Source: Marinobacter sp. SS21
GTDB taxonomy: Bacteria > Pseudomonadota > Gammaproteobacteria > Pseudomonadales > Oleiphilaceae
NCBI RefSeq assembly: GCF_028369065.1
Contig: NZ_JAQNDA010000001.1
Span: 62,001-126,000 of the forward strand
Direction: 5' to 3'
DNA length: 64,000 nt
Under the pieces are notes generated by a model, which saw only the letters and a list, made by a program, of their open reading frames with translations, was not told the origin of the DNA and ran no database searches. Made by a program: the position numbers and the translations under genes. This document shows, piece by piece, positions 40,089 to 49,058 of this stretch (position 1 is the first letter of the stretch; each line of letters opens with the position of its first letter).

Positions 40089-41177
40089 ATGGAAAAGCAA
40101 GCGCATAACGAGTTGCTGCGTCGGCGCATGGGGCTTTGGGCTCTGGCGGCCACCCTGCTGGCGGCGGTGGTGGTGATGCTGGGAGCCTGGACACGGTTGG
40201 TGGATGCCGGTCTGGGTTGCCCGGACTGGCCCGGCTGCTATGGCTTTCTCACCGTGCCCCAGGGTGCGGACCAGATCGCCGTCGCCGAGGCCCGTTTCCC
40301 CGATACGCCGGTGGACGCCAGCAAGGGCTGGCCGGAAATGATCCACCGCTACGCCGCCGGCAGCCTGGGCCTGATGGTGTTCGGGCTGGCGGCGGTGGCG
40401 GTACGGCACCGGCGTCAGGGGCTGCCACTCAAACTGCCCTTGTTCCTGGCCGGGTTCATCCTGCTGCAGGGCGCCTTCGGCATGTGGACGGTGACCCTGA
40501 AACTGTGGCCCCAGGTGGTGGCCCTGCATCTGCTGGGGGGATTCACCACCCTGAGTTTGCTGGCGTTGCTGAGCCTTCGGCTGCTGACCCGGCCGGCGGC
40601 GGTTGCGGTCGAACAGGCCGAGCGGTTGGCGCGACTGCGGCCCTGGCTGCTCGCTGGCCTGGTGCTGGTGGTGGTGCAGATCGCCCTTGGCGCCTGGACG
40701 GCAGCCAACTACGCCGCCGTGGCCTGCACCGAACTGCCGACCTGCCAGGGGCAGTGGTGGCCGGCCATGGACTTCCGCCACGGCTTCGACCTGACTCAGC
40801 AGGTGGGCCCCAACTACCTTGGCGGCCAACTGACGGCCGAGGGTCGGGTGGCCATCCACGTCAGCCACCGCCTCGGGGCCCTGGCGGTGTTGGGGTACTG
40901 GTCATGGCTGCTGGTGCTGCTGTGGCGACGCAGTGAGTCCGGACCGGTGCGCCGGGCGACGGTGCTGGTCGGCGCCGCGCTGGTGGCCCAGGTCGCGCTG
41001 GGTCTGGCCAACGTGGCGTTGCACCTGCCGCTGGCCATTGCGGTAGCCCACAACGCCCTGGGCGCGGGGCTGCTGCTCACCCTCATTCATCTGCTGTGGC
41101 GGTTGCAGCATTGCCGCCGCAGCGAATCCCTGGCCTTGGAACACCCCACACTGACTAACCGGGAGGCGACTGTATGA
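40089..41177 (+). CDS. ctaA: Heme A synthase
   Basis: COX15/CtaA monooxygenase that oxidises the C8 methyl of heme O to make heme A. The 362-residue protein has about 8 TM. Hallmarks are ARLVDAG-type TRLVDAGLGCPDWPGCYG with its Cys pair (about residue 36), EMIHRYAAGSLGL (His ligand, about 82), the second CTELPTCQG pair, and HVSHRLGALAVLGY (His ligands, about 257). It overlaps ctaB by four bases (ATGA). Confidence 0.95.
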   Translation: MEKQAHNELLRRRMGLWALAATLLAAVVVMLGAWTRLVDAGLGCPDWPGCYGFLTVPQGADQIAVAEARFPDTPVDASKGWPEMIHRYAAGSLGLMVFGLAAVAVRHRRQGLPLKLPLFLAGFILLQGAFGMWTVTLKLWPQVVALHLLGGFTTLSLLALLSLRLLTRPAAVAVEQAERLARLRPWLLAGLVLVVVQIALGAWTAANYAAVACTELPTCQGQWWPAMDFRHGFDLTQQVGPNYLGGQLTAEGRVAIHVSHRLGALAVLGYWSWLLVLLWRRSESGPVRRATVLVGAALVAQVALGLANVALHLPLAIAVAHNALGAGLLLTLIHLLWRLQHCRRSESLALEHPTLTNREATV

Positions 41178-42106
41178 GCGAACCAGGCAAGGCATTGGCG
41201 ATGCCATCTTCGACTTCGAGCCCGACCGCTCGTGGCTTGGACAAGCTGTCCTGGCGGGATTTTCTCGAGTTGACCAAGCCGCGGGTGGTGGCGCTGATGA
41301 TCCTGACCTCGGTGATCGGCATGCTGCTGGCCACTCCGGGGTTGCCGTCCTGGTCGGTGTTGCTGTTTGGCAACCTGGGCATCGCGCTGCTGGCCGGTGC
41401 GGCGGCGGTGGTCAACCATGTGGTGGACCAGAAGATCGACACGGTGATGGCGCGGACCCGCAAACGCCCCGTGGCCACCGGTCGTATCGCCCCCCTCGAC
41501 GCCCTGCTGTTTGCCACGTCCCTGGCGCTGGCGGGCATGCTGGTGCTGGTGTGGCAGGTCAACCTGCTTACCGCCTGGCTGACACTGGCGTCGCTGGTGG
41601 GCTATGCCGGGGTCTACACCCTCTTCCTCAAGCGGGCGACGCCCCAGAACATCGTGATCGGCGGGCTCGCCGGCGCCATGCCGCCGCTGCTGGGCTGGAC
41701 CTCGGTCACCGGTCAGGTGGATGGCCATGCCCTGTTGCTGGTGCTGATCATCTTTGCCTGGACGCCGCCCCATTTCTGGGCCTTGGCGATCCATCGTAAG
41801 GAAGAGTACGCCCAAGCCGGTATCCCCATGCTGCCGGTCACCCATGGCAACCGCTATACCGAACTGCACATTCTGCTGTACACCCTGATGCTGCTGGCGG
41901 TGAGTCTGCTGCCCTTCGTCACCGGCATGTCTGGGACCCTCTACCTGGTGGGCGCGCTGGCGCTGGGCGCGCGATTCCTGCACTATGCGGTACGATTGTG
42001 GCGGGGCGACGACCGGCGGGTGGCGCTGGCCACCTTCAAGTACTCGATCAGCTACCTGATGGTGCTGTTTGTGGTACTGCTGGTGGATCATTATGCCCGT
42101 TACTGA
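41174..42106 (+). CDS. ctaB: Protoheme IX farnesyltransferase (heme O synthase)
   Basis: Adds the farnesyl chain to heme B, the step before CtaA. The 310-residue UbiA-family protein has about 9 TM. The first prenyl-diphosphate motif is NHVVDQKIDTVMARTRKRP (about residue 77) and the second region is HFWALAIHRKEEYAQAGIPMLPV (about 199). TKPRVVALMILTSVIGMLLA is the usual first helix. Translationally coupled to ctaA; sco follows after 30 bases. Confidence 0.96.
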   Translation: MSEPGKALAMPSSTSSPTARGLDKLSWRDFLELTKPRVVALMILTSVIGMLLATPGLPSWSVLLFGNLGIALLAGAAAVVNHVVDQKIDTVMARTRKRPVATGRIAPLDALLFATSLALAGMLVLVWQVNLLTAWLTLASLVGYAGVYTLFLKRATPQNIVIGGLAGAMPPLLGWTSVTGQVDGHALLLVLIIFAWTPPHFWALAIHRKEEYAQAGIPMLPVTHGNRYTELHILLYTLMLLAVSLLPFVTGMSGTLYLVGALALGARFLHYAVRLWRGDDRRVALATFKYSISYLMVLFVVLLVDHYARY

Positions 42107-42136
42107 TTCCGCTAACCGCCGACCCCGGGAGAGAGC

Positions 42137-42802
42137 ATGGCACTGACGATCCGTAGCACCGTTTTCATTCTGCTTCTGGTGGTGGTGCTGATCTTTGGCC
42201 TGGTGATCGGCCGCCAGGTGTTTCAGCCGGGCGATACTGGCAAGGCTGCACCCGCGCCCGAGCTCAGCGAGCTGAATACCTTCGTCTACGACCAGGGCCG
42301 GGTGCTGGCGGAGTTCCAGCTGCTGGACGAATCCGGCCAGCCACGAACCCGGGACGACCTGACTGGCCGCTGGACCTTCGCCTTCATTGGCTACACCTTC
42401 TGCCCCGATGTCTGCCCGGCCACCTTGTCCATCTTGCGCCGGGCCGACGCGTTGTTGCCTCCGGAGCTGCCCCAGCCGGATTACCTGCTGATCTCCGCCG
42501 ACCCGGAGCGGGACACGCCGCAACGGCTGGCGGAGTATCTTCGTTTCTTTGGCGAGGATTTCAGTGGCCTCACCGGGAACATGGCGATGTTGCGGGAGCT
42601 GGCCAAGAGCCTCAACGCGGTGTTTGTCCACCGCGACGTTAACGGCACTCGCCTGGTGGATCACAGCGCTCATGTCGCGCTGATCAATCCGGAGGGTGAA
42701 ATGATCGCCGTCATTCAACCCCCCCATACCCCCGAAGGCCTGGCCGAGGCGTTCCAGCGCATCTACCGCTGGGCACGGGCCAACCAGGCAGGCGCGGGTT
42801 AA
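42137..42802 (+). CDS. SCO1/SenC-family copper chaperone
   Basis: Thioredoxin-fold protein that supplies copper to CuA of CoxB. One N-terminal TM anchor (STVFILLLVVVLIFGLVIG), then the copper site FCPDVCPATLS (CxxxC, about residue 93) and the distant His ligand in VDHSAHVALINP (about 179). The 221 residues fit the family. It is the last gene of the cox assembly cluster; no clear terminator follows before the MFS gene. Confidence 0.95.
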   Translation: MALTIRSTVFILLLVVVLIFGLVIGRQVFQPGDTGKAAPAPELSELNTFVYDQGRVLAEFQLLDESGQPRTRDDLTGRWTFAFIGYTFCPDVCPATLSILRRADALLPPELPQPDYLLISADPERDTPQRLAEYLRFFGEDFSGLTGNMAMLRELAKSLNAVFVHRDVNGTRLVDHSAHVALINPEGEMIAVIQPPHTPEGLAEAFQRIYRWARANQAGAG

Positions 42803-42906
42803 GGTCGGGCGTAGGAGGTATCGGATTACCCGTACTGCTCCCAAGGTCCGCTTTCCCCTCCGAGCTCAAGCCCTTAGACTGTCCCGCTCACTCATCCCCA
42901 GTAGCG

Positions 42907-44133
42907 GTGCACGATATGTCAGCCAGCCAATCGCCATCCTGTACTTCGCCGAGGGAGCTATTTGCGGTGCTGGCAGCGGGCGCCACCCTGTTGCTGGTGG
43001 TGCATGCGCTCGGTCGTTTCATCTACACCCCCTTGCTGCCCTACCTGATCAGTGACGGTCAGATCGATCCGCAGCAAGGCGCCAGCATCGCCACCTGGAA
43101 TTACCTGGGTTACCTGGTGGGGGCAATGCTGGCCATCCGCTGGCACCGCATTGACCATATCCGCTGGCTGTTGCCGCTGTCACTGACGGTGCATGTATTG
43201 ACCACCCTGTTACAGACCCAGCTCGACCAGGCCTCCGCCATCGCCACCTCCCGTTGGGTGAACGGCGTGGCCAATGGTGTGGTCTTCGTGCAGGCGCCGG
43301 CGCTGATTCTGGAATGGCTGGTGCGCCGCAACCGGGCCAGCCTGAGTGGTCTGGTTTACCTGGGTGTCGGTTTGGGCCTGCTGGTCTCCAGTGTCCTGGT
43401 GACCTTCAGCGCGGATTGGCTGACGGGCGCCGACCGCTGGTGGCCGGCGGCGCTGGTGTCTATCCCCCTGGCGTGGTGGGGCACGGCCAGGCTGTTGCAA
43501 TTGGATGTGCCGGTGCGCAGCGGCGATGACCAGGATGCTCACCCACGCCCCACCGCGCTGTTGGATCGGGCCAGTGTGCCGCTGTTCCTGTCCTACGCCG
43601 GCGCCGGTCTGGGCTATATACTGCCGATGACGTTCCTGCCCCTAGTGGCCACCATCCAGTTGCCGGCGGGCCATTGGCTGGTGGACGGGGCCTGGTTGCT
43701 GGTGGCGCTGGCGACCCTGCCTGCTGCGTTCATCTGGAATCATTTTGGGGCTAAATTCGGCGATCTCCCGGCAATACGCGCGAACTTCGGGATTCAGTTG
43801 TTGGGTGTGCTGGCTGCGGTGATCTGGCCGGGGCCGGTGGGCATTGTGCTGTGTGCGCTGTTGGTGGGAGGCACCTTCCTGGGCACGGTGCTGCTGACCC
43901 AGCGCATCGGTCGCGCCCTCCACCCTCACCAGGGGCCCCGGTTGTCGGCGGCGTTGGTCGCCCTGTACGGTTTTACCCAGATGGTAGGGCCCTGGCTTAC
44001 CAAGCAGTGGCTGGACTTCGGTGGCACCCTCGACAGTGCGTTCTGGATCGGGGTGGTGGCGTTGTTGTGGGGGCTGGTGTTTACCGTGCTGGTGCCGCGG
44101 CCGGAGGATTGGCATTCGCGGCCTGCTTCATAG
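42907..44133 (+). CDS. MFS transporter, YbfB/YjiJ type
   Basis: A 408-residue protein with 12 TM helices. The start of helix 1 (LLLVVHALGRFIYTPLLPYLIS) and NYLGYLVGAMLAI match the YbfB/YjiJ (MFS_4) family, whose substrates are mostly unknown. Helix 4-5 has NGVANGVVFVQAPALILEWL. The frame begins with GTG at 42907, with an ATG three codons later (42916); neither has a strong ribosome site. It is followed by the two 44-kb hairpin elements and stands as a single gene. Confidence 0.82.
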   Translation: MHDMSASQSPSCTSPRELFAVLAAGATLLLVVHALGRFIYTPLLPYLISDGQIDPQQGASIATWNYLGYLVGAMLAIRWHRIDHIRWLLPLSLTVHVLTTLLQTQLDQASAIATSRWVNGVANGVVFVQAPALILEWLVRRNRASLSGLVYLGVGLGLLVSSVLVTFSADWLTGADRWWPAALVSIPLAWWGTARLLQLDVPVRSGDDQDAHPRPTALLDRASVPLFLSYAGAGLGYILPMTFLPLVATIQLPAGHWLVDGAWLLVALATLPAAFIWNHFGAKFGDLPAIRANFGIQLLGVLAAVIWPGPVGIVLCALLVGGTFLGTVLLTQRIGRALHPHQGPRLSAALVALYGFTQMVGPWLTKQWLDFGGTLDSAFWIGVVALLWGLVFTVLVPRPEDWHSRPAS

Positions 44134-44158
44134 GCTTGTGGGGTTGGGGGGGATGAGC

Positions 44159-44242
44159 GGGGTGGGGGTTCCATTTAAAAATGGAGCTTTAAACTCGCTG
44201 CGCTCAGACACCATCTCCCTTTTTAAATGGAACCCCCACCCC
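44159..44242. repeat. Hairpin element, copy 1 of the 44-kb pair
   Basis: Perfect 23-bp arms at 44159-44181 and 44220-44242 (GGGGTGGGGGTTCC... TTTAAAAA). The enclosed core 44183-44218 begins GGAGCTTTAAACTCG and ends CACCATCTCC. It is the exact reverse complement, 36 of 36 bases, of the core at 44416-44451. Confidence 0.9.
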
Positions 44243-44392
44243 ACTCTTGGGAACAGACTGCTGGACGCCGTTGGTGGGTAGCTTCACGCTGGCACTTAAG
44301 CTCGAAGATGAGATCTTAGGGTATTCCCGCTTCGCTATCTGAATAGACACCGTTAATATCCCATGAGACTACCGCTGAGCCAGACAGGGTGT

Positions 44393-44474
44393 GGGTAGGG
44401 GCTCTTCCTTAAAACGGAGATGGTGTCTGAGCGCAGCGAGTTTAAAGCTCCGTTTTAAGGAAGAGCCCCTACCC
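44393..44474. repeat. Hairpin element, copy 2 of the 44-kb pair
   Basis: Perfect 27-bp arms at 44393-44419 and 44448-44474 (GGGTAGGGGCTCTTCC... AAAACGGAG). The core 44416-44451 is the same 36 bases as in copy 1, inverted, while the arms outside it differ. The 150 bases between the two elements hold no gene I can support. The GGAG/CTCC ends of the core extend the stem in both copies. Confidence 0.9.
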
Positions 44475-44545
44475 GCGCCCAACCACCGAAGCACTCAATC
44501 AATCACAGAAACACCCAACCACCAAAACCACCAGCCCGACCAACC

Positions 44546-47020
44546 ATGCTCCCAATCGAAGCCCTGCTCCCAGACCTCCACCAGGCCCTGACCGACAACC
44601 CCACCGTGCTGCTGCAGGCGCCTCCTGGCGCCGGCAAGACCACCCGGGTGCCGTTGAGTCTGCTGGCGTCCGACTGGCGGGGCGAACGCAAGATCCTGAT
44701 GCTGGAGCCCCGCCGTTTGGCGGCCCGCTCCGCCGCCCGCTACATGGCCCGCCAGTTGGGCGAACAACCCGGGCAGAGCGTGGGTTATCGTACGCGTCTG
44801 GATACCAAAGTCTCAGCCCAGACCCGCATCGAGGTGGTGACCGAAGGTATTCTCACCCGGCTGATCCAGGACGACCCGGCGCTGGAGGCGTACGCCGCCG
44901 TGCTGTTCGATGAGTTTCACGAACGCTCGCTGCAGGCGGACCTGGGCCTGGCCCTAGTAAGGGAGTGTCAGCAGGCCCTGCGCGAAGACCTGCGGGTGGT
45001 GGTGATGTCGGCGACCCTGGACACCGCGCCCATCGCCCGCCTGTTGGGGGAGGTGCCGATTCTCACCAGTGAAGGCCGCTCTTTTCCGGTGGACATCCTC
45101 TATCGACCGCTGCCCCGCAACGCCCGGCTCACCGATCAGGTGGTGACGGTGATTCGCGAGGCCTTGGCCGAACAGAGCGGTTCGGTGCTGGTGTTCCTGC
45201 CCGGCGCCGGCGAGATCCGCCGGGTCGAGCAGGCCTTGTCTGGGAACCTGCCGGCTGCCGTGGCGGTGACACCGCTGTATGGCAGCCTGCGCAACGAGGA
45301 TCAGGACCGGGCCATCGCCCCGGCCCCGGACGGCCAACGTAAGGTGGTGCTGGCCACCGCCATTGCCGAAACCAGTCTCACCATTGAGGGTATTCGGGTG
45401 GTGGTGGACGCCGGTCAGCAGCGGCGCGCGGTATTCGACCCCAACAGCGGTATGACCCGGTTGCTGACCGGACGGGTCTCCAAGGCCTCGGCGGAGCAGC
45501 GTAAGGGCCGTGCCGGCCGGGTCGAGCCGGGGGTGTGCTACCGACTGTGGAGTGAATCCGACCAGTTCGGCCTGGCGGACTTTACCCCACCGGAGATTCA
45601 GCAAGCGGATCTGGCGCCGCTGGTTCTGGAGCTGGCGCAGTGGGGCGCGCGGGCTGCTGGCGACCTGGAGTGGATCGATCCGCCCCCCAGTGCCCACTGG
45701 CAACAGGCGGTCAGCCTGCTGCGCTGGTTGGATCTGCTCAACGACGACGGCAGCATCAGTGAGCAGGGTAAGGCCGCTCGGACCTTGCCCGTTCATCCGC
45801 GCTTGGCCCATATGGTGCTGCGGGGCCGCAGCTGGGGGCTGGGCCAGGTCGCCGCCGAACTGGCGGCGCTGCTGGAGGAGCGGGACCTGCTGGGGCCCCG
45901 GGCCGGAGCCGATCTTTTCCAGCGCTGGCAGCTGCTGCGGGGCGAGACGCGGGATGGCCGGGTCGATGGCCAGCGGCTGCAGGCCCTGCGCCGTGCGGTG
46001 CGGCGGATGACTGAGGGCAAGTCGGCAACGGCATCGACGGCGGGTGCAATGGACTTGGGCCGTCTGCTGGTCCAGGCCTACCCGGATCGCATCGCCCGCC
46101 GTCGCCAGGGTAATGCCCCCCGCTACCAGCTCAGTAACGGTCGGGGTGCCCAGCTCAGAGACGACGATCCGCTGGCCGGGGAGGACTGGCTGGTGGCCGC
46201 CGATCTGGACGGCCAGACGCGGGAGGCGCAGATCTATCTCGCGGCGCCGCTGGACCCGGCGATGCTGACATCGGACCTGGCCGGGCATATCGAAACCCTG
46301 GATGAATCGCTCTGGGATGAGGGGCGTGGCCGGGTCATTGCCCGTCGCCAGACCCGGTTGGGGCAACTGGTGCTGGCCGAGCAAGCCTTGCCCGAGCCGG
46401 GACCGGAGCAGATCATTGCCGGACTGTTAAACGCGGTTCGACAAAAGGGGCTGAAGAGCCTGCCCTGGGATGCGCAGTCCCGTCAGCTGAGAGCCCGGAT
46501 CCAGTGCCTGCATCGTTTGTGGCCCGAGGCCTGGCCGGCACTGGACGATCACTCGTTGCTGGCGGAGCTGGAGACCTGGCTGGCACCGTTTCTGATCGGT
46601 GTCGATCGCTGGTCCCGGTTGCAGCAGGTGAAGCTGGCGCCGGCGTTGACCAGCCTGCTGGACTATCATCAGCAGCAGACGCTGGCGGAATTGGCTCCGG
46701 CCAGTCTCACCATTCCCACCGGCCAGGCCGTGAGGTTGGATTACCTGGCGGACCACGGTCCGGTGCTGGCGGCCAAGTTGCAGGCGCTGTTCGGTTGGAC
46801 CGAGACCCCCACCGTTGCCCGCGGTCAGGTACCGGTGGTCCTCCACCTGTTGTCGCCGGCGCAACGCCCGCTGGCGGTGACCAGTGACCTGGCCAGTTTC
46901 TGGCGCAACGGCTATGTGGAGGTGCGCAAGGACATGCGCGGGCGCTATCCCAAGCATCCCTGGCCGGAAGATCCGTTCACCGCCGAGGCGAAACAGGGCA
47001 CCAAGAAACAGCGACACTGA
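44546..47020 (+). CDS. hrpB: ATP-dependent helicase HrpB
   Basis: DEAH-type superfamily 2 helicase of unknown cellular role. The 824-residue protein shows LLQAPPGAGKTTRVPLSLL (Walker A, about residue 22), MLEPRRLAARSAA, LFDEFHERSLQADLGLAL (motif II, DEFH, about 117), VVMSATLD (motif III) and KGRAGRVEPGVCYRLW (motif VI, about 317). The HrpB C-terminal domain ends WRNGYVEVRKDMRGRYPKHPWPEDP. The start MLPIEALLPDLHQAL is typical of the family. Right after the 44-kb repeat pair, with no obvious ribosome site. Confidence 0.95.
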   Translation: MLPIEALLPDLHQALTDNPTVLLQAPPGAGKTTRVPLSLLASDWRGERKILMLEPRRLAARSAARYMARQLGEQPGQSVGYRTRLDTKVSAQTRIEVVTEGILTRLIQDDPALEAYAAVLFDEFHERSLQADLGLALVRECQQALREDLRVVVMSATLDTAPIARLLGEVPILTSEGRSFPVDILYRPLPRNARLTDQVVTVIREALAEQSGSVLVFLPGAGEIRRVEQALSGNLPAAVAVTPLYGSLRNEDQDRAIAPAPDGQRKVVLATAIAETSLTIEGIRVVVDAGQQRRAVFDPNSGMTRLLTGRVSKASAEQRKGRAGRVEPGVCYRLWSESDQFGLADFTPPEIQQADLAPLVLELAQWGARAAGDLEWIDPPPSAHWQQAVSLLRWLDLLNDDGSISEQGKAARTLPVHPRLAHMVLRGRSWGLGQVAAELAALLEERDLLGPRAGADLFQRWQLLRGETRDGRVDGQRLQALRRAVRRMTEGKSATASTAGAMDLGRLLVQAYPDRIARRRQGNAPRYQLSNGRGAQLRDDDPLAGEDWLVAADLDGQTREAQIYLAAPLDPAMLTSDLAGHIETLDESLWDEGRGRVIARRQTRLGQLVLAEQALPEPGPEQIIAGLLNAVRQKGLKSLPWDAQSRQLRARIQCLHRLWPEAWPALDDHSLLAELETWLAPFLIGVDRWSRLQQVKLAPALTSLLDYHQQQTLAELAPASLTIPTGQAVRLDYLADHGPVLAAKLQALFGWTETPTVARGQVPVVLHLLSPAQRPLAVTSDLASFWRNGYVEVRKDMRGRYPKHPWPEDPFTAEAKQGTKKQRH

Positions 47021-47044
47021 CAGGGCGGCGGGCCCGAGACGAGA

Positions 47045-47251
47045 TCAGACCCGGATATCGATCTGGCCACCGAGGTTGGGGTTGGCACTGGTGGCGGTGA
47101 CCGGGCTGCTGGTGGCCACGCTGTCCAGTAGCTGCAGCACACTGGCGGCGGCCATGTCCTGGGCGCTTTTCAGGGTGCTGATCTGCACCTGCTGCTGCAA
47201 TTGCGCCTGGCTGAGCTGGGTACTGAAACTGGCGAGAGAGGCAACGTCCAC
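47045..47251 (-). CDS. YjfB-family putative motility protein
   Basis: A 68-residue protein, MDVASLASFSTQLSQAQLQQQVQISTL..., ending in a short Ser/Asn-rich tail. The pattern MDVAS-x-A...SQAQ-x-x-x-x-VQ-x-x-x-LK-x-x-x-D matches the small YjfB family found in flagellated bacteria and annotated as motility-related, function unknown. GTG start. Convergent to hrpB. With the motA/motB pair at 21.5 kb it is the only motility-linked gene in the window. Confidence 0.8.
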   Translation of the reverse strand: MDVASLASFSTQLSQAQLQQQVQISTLKSAQDMAAASVLQLLDSVATSSPVTATSANPNLGGQIDIRV

Positions 47252-47374
47252 GACAGGAATCCGGGAGTGGTGAGTGAGGTGATTAAAATATCACCAGCGG
47301 TGGCGTGGTGGGAAGCTTCGGCTGCCTTTTCTTGCAAACGGTTACCTGGGCTTACAGGTCGGCCTCGGGGGGCA

Positions 47375-48565
47375 TCAGCTGGGGCGGCGGTTCAGGTCCA
47401 GGGACAGAATCAGTGGCAATACCAGTACCCCGTACGCCAGCATCACCGCCAGGGCGTGGCGGATATCGCCGCTGACATCCGCCAGCACGCCGCCCAGCAT
47501 GGGAACGCCGAAGGCCAGGGTGTAACCCACCAGGAAGTTACCGGCGGACAGGCGGCCGGTCTCGGCCGCGCTGACCAGCAATGGCGGCAGCGCCACCAGC
47601 AGAATCAGCAACACTCCCGCGCTGAAGCTCATGAAGGTGGCACTGGCAATGGCCAGCCAGCCCTCGAACACCATCGCGCCGACGGTGCCGGCCAGGGCGG
47701 CCAGGGCCATGACCAGGATAACGCTGCGGCGTCCGACCCAGAGCCGGGCCATCTTCAGCATCACCAGTGAGGCCCCAACTTGGGCCAGGTTGTAGCAGAA
47801 CAGGGCGTCGGCGAGGATGTCCAGTTCGCCCCGCTGCGCCAGCAAGGCCGCCAGGTAGGCGTTGAAGCCGAAAAACAGTGAGCCGGACAACCCCAGCAGC
47901 AGGCCGATCTTGAGGGTCAGCGGATTACGCCAATCCGGCAGCCAGGCCGGCCGGCGCTCGGGCCGGCCCCGGTCCCGCCGTGGCAGGTACAACAGGGCGG
48001 CCACCGCCAGCGCTGGCAATGACCAGGCCAGTAAGGTCAGGCGCCAGCTATGGTCCACCAGTGGCATGATCACCGGCAGGGTAATGCCGGCGCCGATGAA
48101 TTCACCGGTCAGCATACCGTTCATGTAGATGGCGCTGCCCAGGGCCAGATGCCGGGGCTCCAGCCAGCGGGGCAACAGTGCCGGCAGCGCCGGTTGCATC
48201 ATCGCCACCCCCAAGCCCATGACCGTACTGGCCAGCAGCAGGCTGACGGTTTCCGGCGCCAGTCCGCGGGCGGTGGAACCCAGGGCCATGACAACCATGG
48301 CCAGAGCCAGGGTGTGACGGGGGCCAATGCGGGAAATGGCCAGTGAACCGGGCATGGCGCCAACGGCCAGCATCAGGATGGGGAGTGTGGTCAGGGCACC
48401 GGTCAGCGCCTGGCTCAGCGCCAGGTCGTCGGCGATGTACGGCGCCAGGGCCGGTGCCACCAGCACCGGCACCCGCAGATAGGCGCCGGCCAGCCATAAC
48501 AGGCTGGCGATGATGATCAGCTCAAACCGGGATGCCTGCCCGTGGCCGGAGGGTTTTGCTGGCAC
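47375..48565 (-). CDS. MFS transporter, CynX/NimT type
   Basis: A 396-residue, 12-TM major facilitator. The first helices IIIASLLWLAGAYLRVPVLVAPALAPYI and LTTLPILMLAVGAMPGSLAISRIGPRH fit the CynX/NimT (cyanate transporter-like) group, in which substrates are small and polar but mostly undefined. Central motif NPLTLKIGLLLGLSGSLFFGFNAYLAALL. It begins (GTG) 18 bases after the ectC stop, so both genes look co-transcribed. The pairing suggests a transporter for ectoine or for the substrate or product of EctC; this is inference. Confidence 0.8.
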   Translation of the reverse strand: MPAKPSGHGQASRFELIIIASLLWLAGAYLRVPVLVAPALAPYIADDLALSQALTGALTTLPILMLAVGAMPGSLAISRIGPRHTLALAMVVMALGSTARGLAPETVSLLLASTVMGLGVAMMQPALPALLPRWLEPRHLALGSAIYMNGMLTGEFIGAGITLPVIMPLVDHSWRLTLLAWSLPALAVAALLYLPRRDRGRPERRPAWLPDWRNPLTLKIGLLLGLSGSLFFGFNAYLAALLAQRGELDILADALFCYNLAQVGASLVMLKMARLWVGRRSVILVMALAALAGTVGAMVFEGWLAIASATFMSFSAGVLLILLVALPPLLVSAAETGRLSAGNFLVGYTLAFGVPMLGGVLADVSGDIRHALAVMLAYGVLVLPLILSLDLNRRPS

Positions 48566-48583
48566 GGTGTTCGGGCTTAGCCT

Positions 48584-48976
48584 CTAGCCCTCAGGATCCG
48601 GCATGTAGGCGCCGTCTTCGTCGTGCACCTCACGGCCGGTAACGGGCGGGTTGAAGGCGCAGATCAGGCGCATGTCCGCGGTGCCGCCCCGCAGCACGTG
48701 CCGGTCGTGATTATCGAGGGCGTACAGGGTGCCGTCGGTGATGTCGTGGACTTCGCTGGTGGCCAGGTCGGTGATGGTACCGTTGCCGGCGACGCAGTAG
48801 ACCGCCTCCAGGTGGTGCTTGTACCACAGGTTCAGCTCGGCGCCCGCCGGAATGATGGTTTCATGGAACGAAAACCCCATGCCGTCCTTTTTCAACAGCA
48901 GCCGGCGGCTGGTCCAGCCTGGTCCCTCCACCTCACGCTCGGTGCCGATGATGTCCTGTACCCGTACGATTTTCAT
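48584..48976 (-). CDS. ectC: L-ectoine synthase (orphan EctC)
   Basis: Cupin enzyme that cyclises N-gamma-acetyl-2,4-diaminobutyrate to ectoine. The ATG giving [21 protein letters not shown] (48976) yields 130 residues, the family length; the frame to 49024 adds 16 unrelated residues. The iron ligands known for EctC, Glu57, Tyr85 and His93, fall at exactly those positions (HLEAVY, GTLYAL, HDRHVL). ectA and ectB are not adjacent, so it is an orphan. Such orphan enzymes are known in bacteria that import ectoine precursors or use other substrates. The partner is the MFS gene just downstream. Confidence 0.93.
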   Translation of the reverse strand: MKIVRVQDIIGTEREVEGPGWTSRRLLLKKDGMGFSFHETIIPAGAELNLWYKHHLEAVYCVAGNGTITDLATSEVHDITDGTLYALDNHDRHVLRGGTADMRLICAFNPPVTGREVHDEDGAYMPDPEG

Positions 48977-49058
48977 AGCATTCCTCAAGGTTGTGTGGAA
49001 TAGCCCTACAGTATAAACATCCATACCGCCCCGGTTTCAAATCCGCAGCATCCGAAAC

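Noticed and set aside
44159..44474. Ordinary rho-independent terminators for the MFS gene
   Set aside because: No T run after either stem, and the identical inverted cores inside different arms are not explained by termination.
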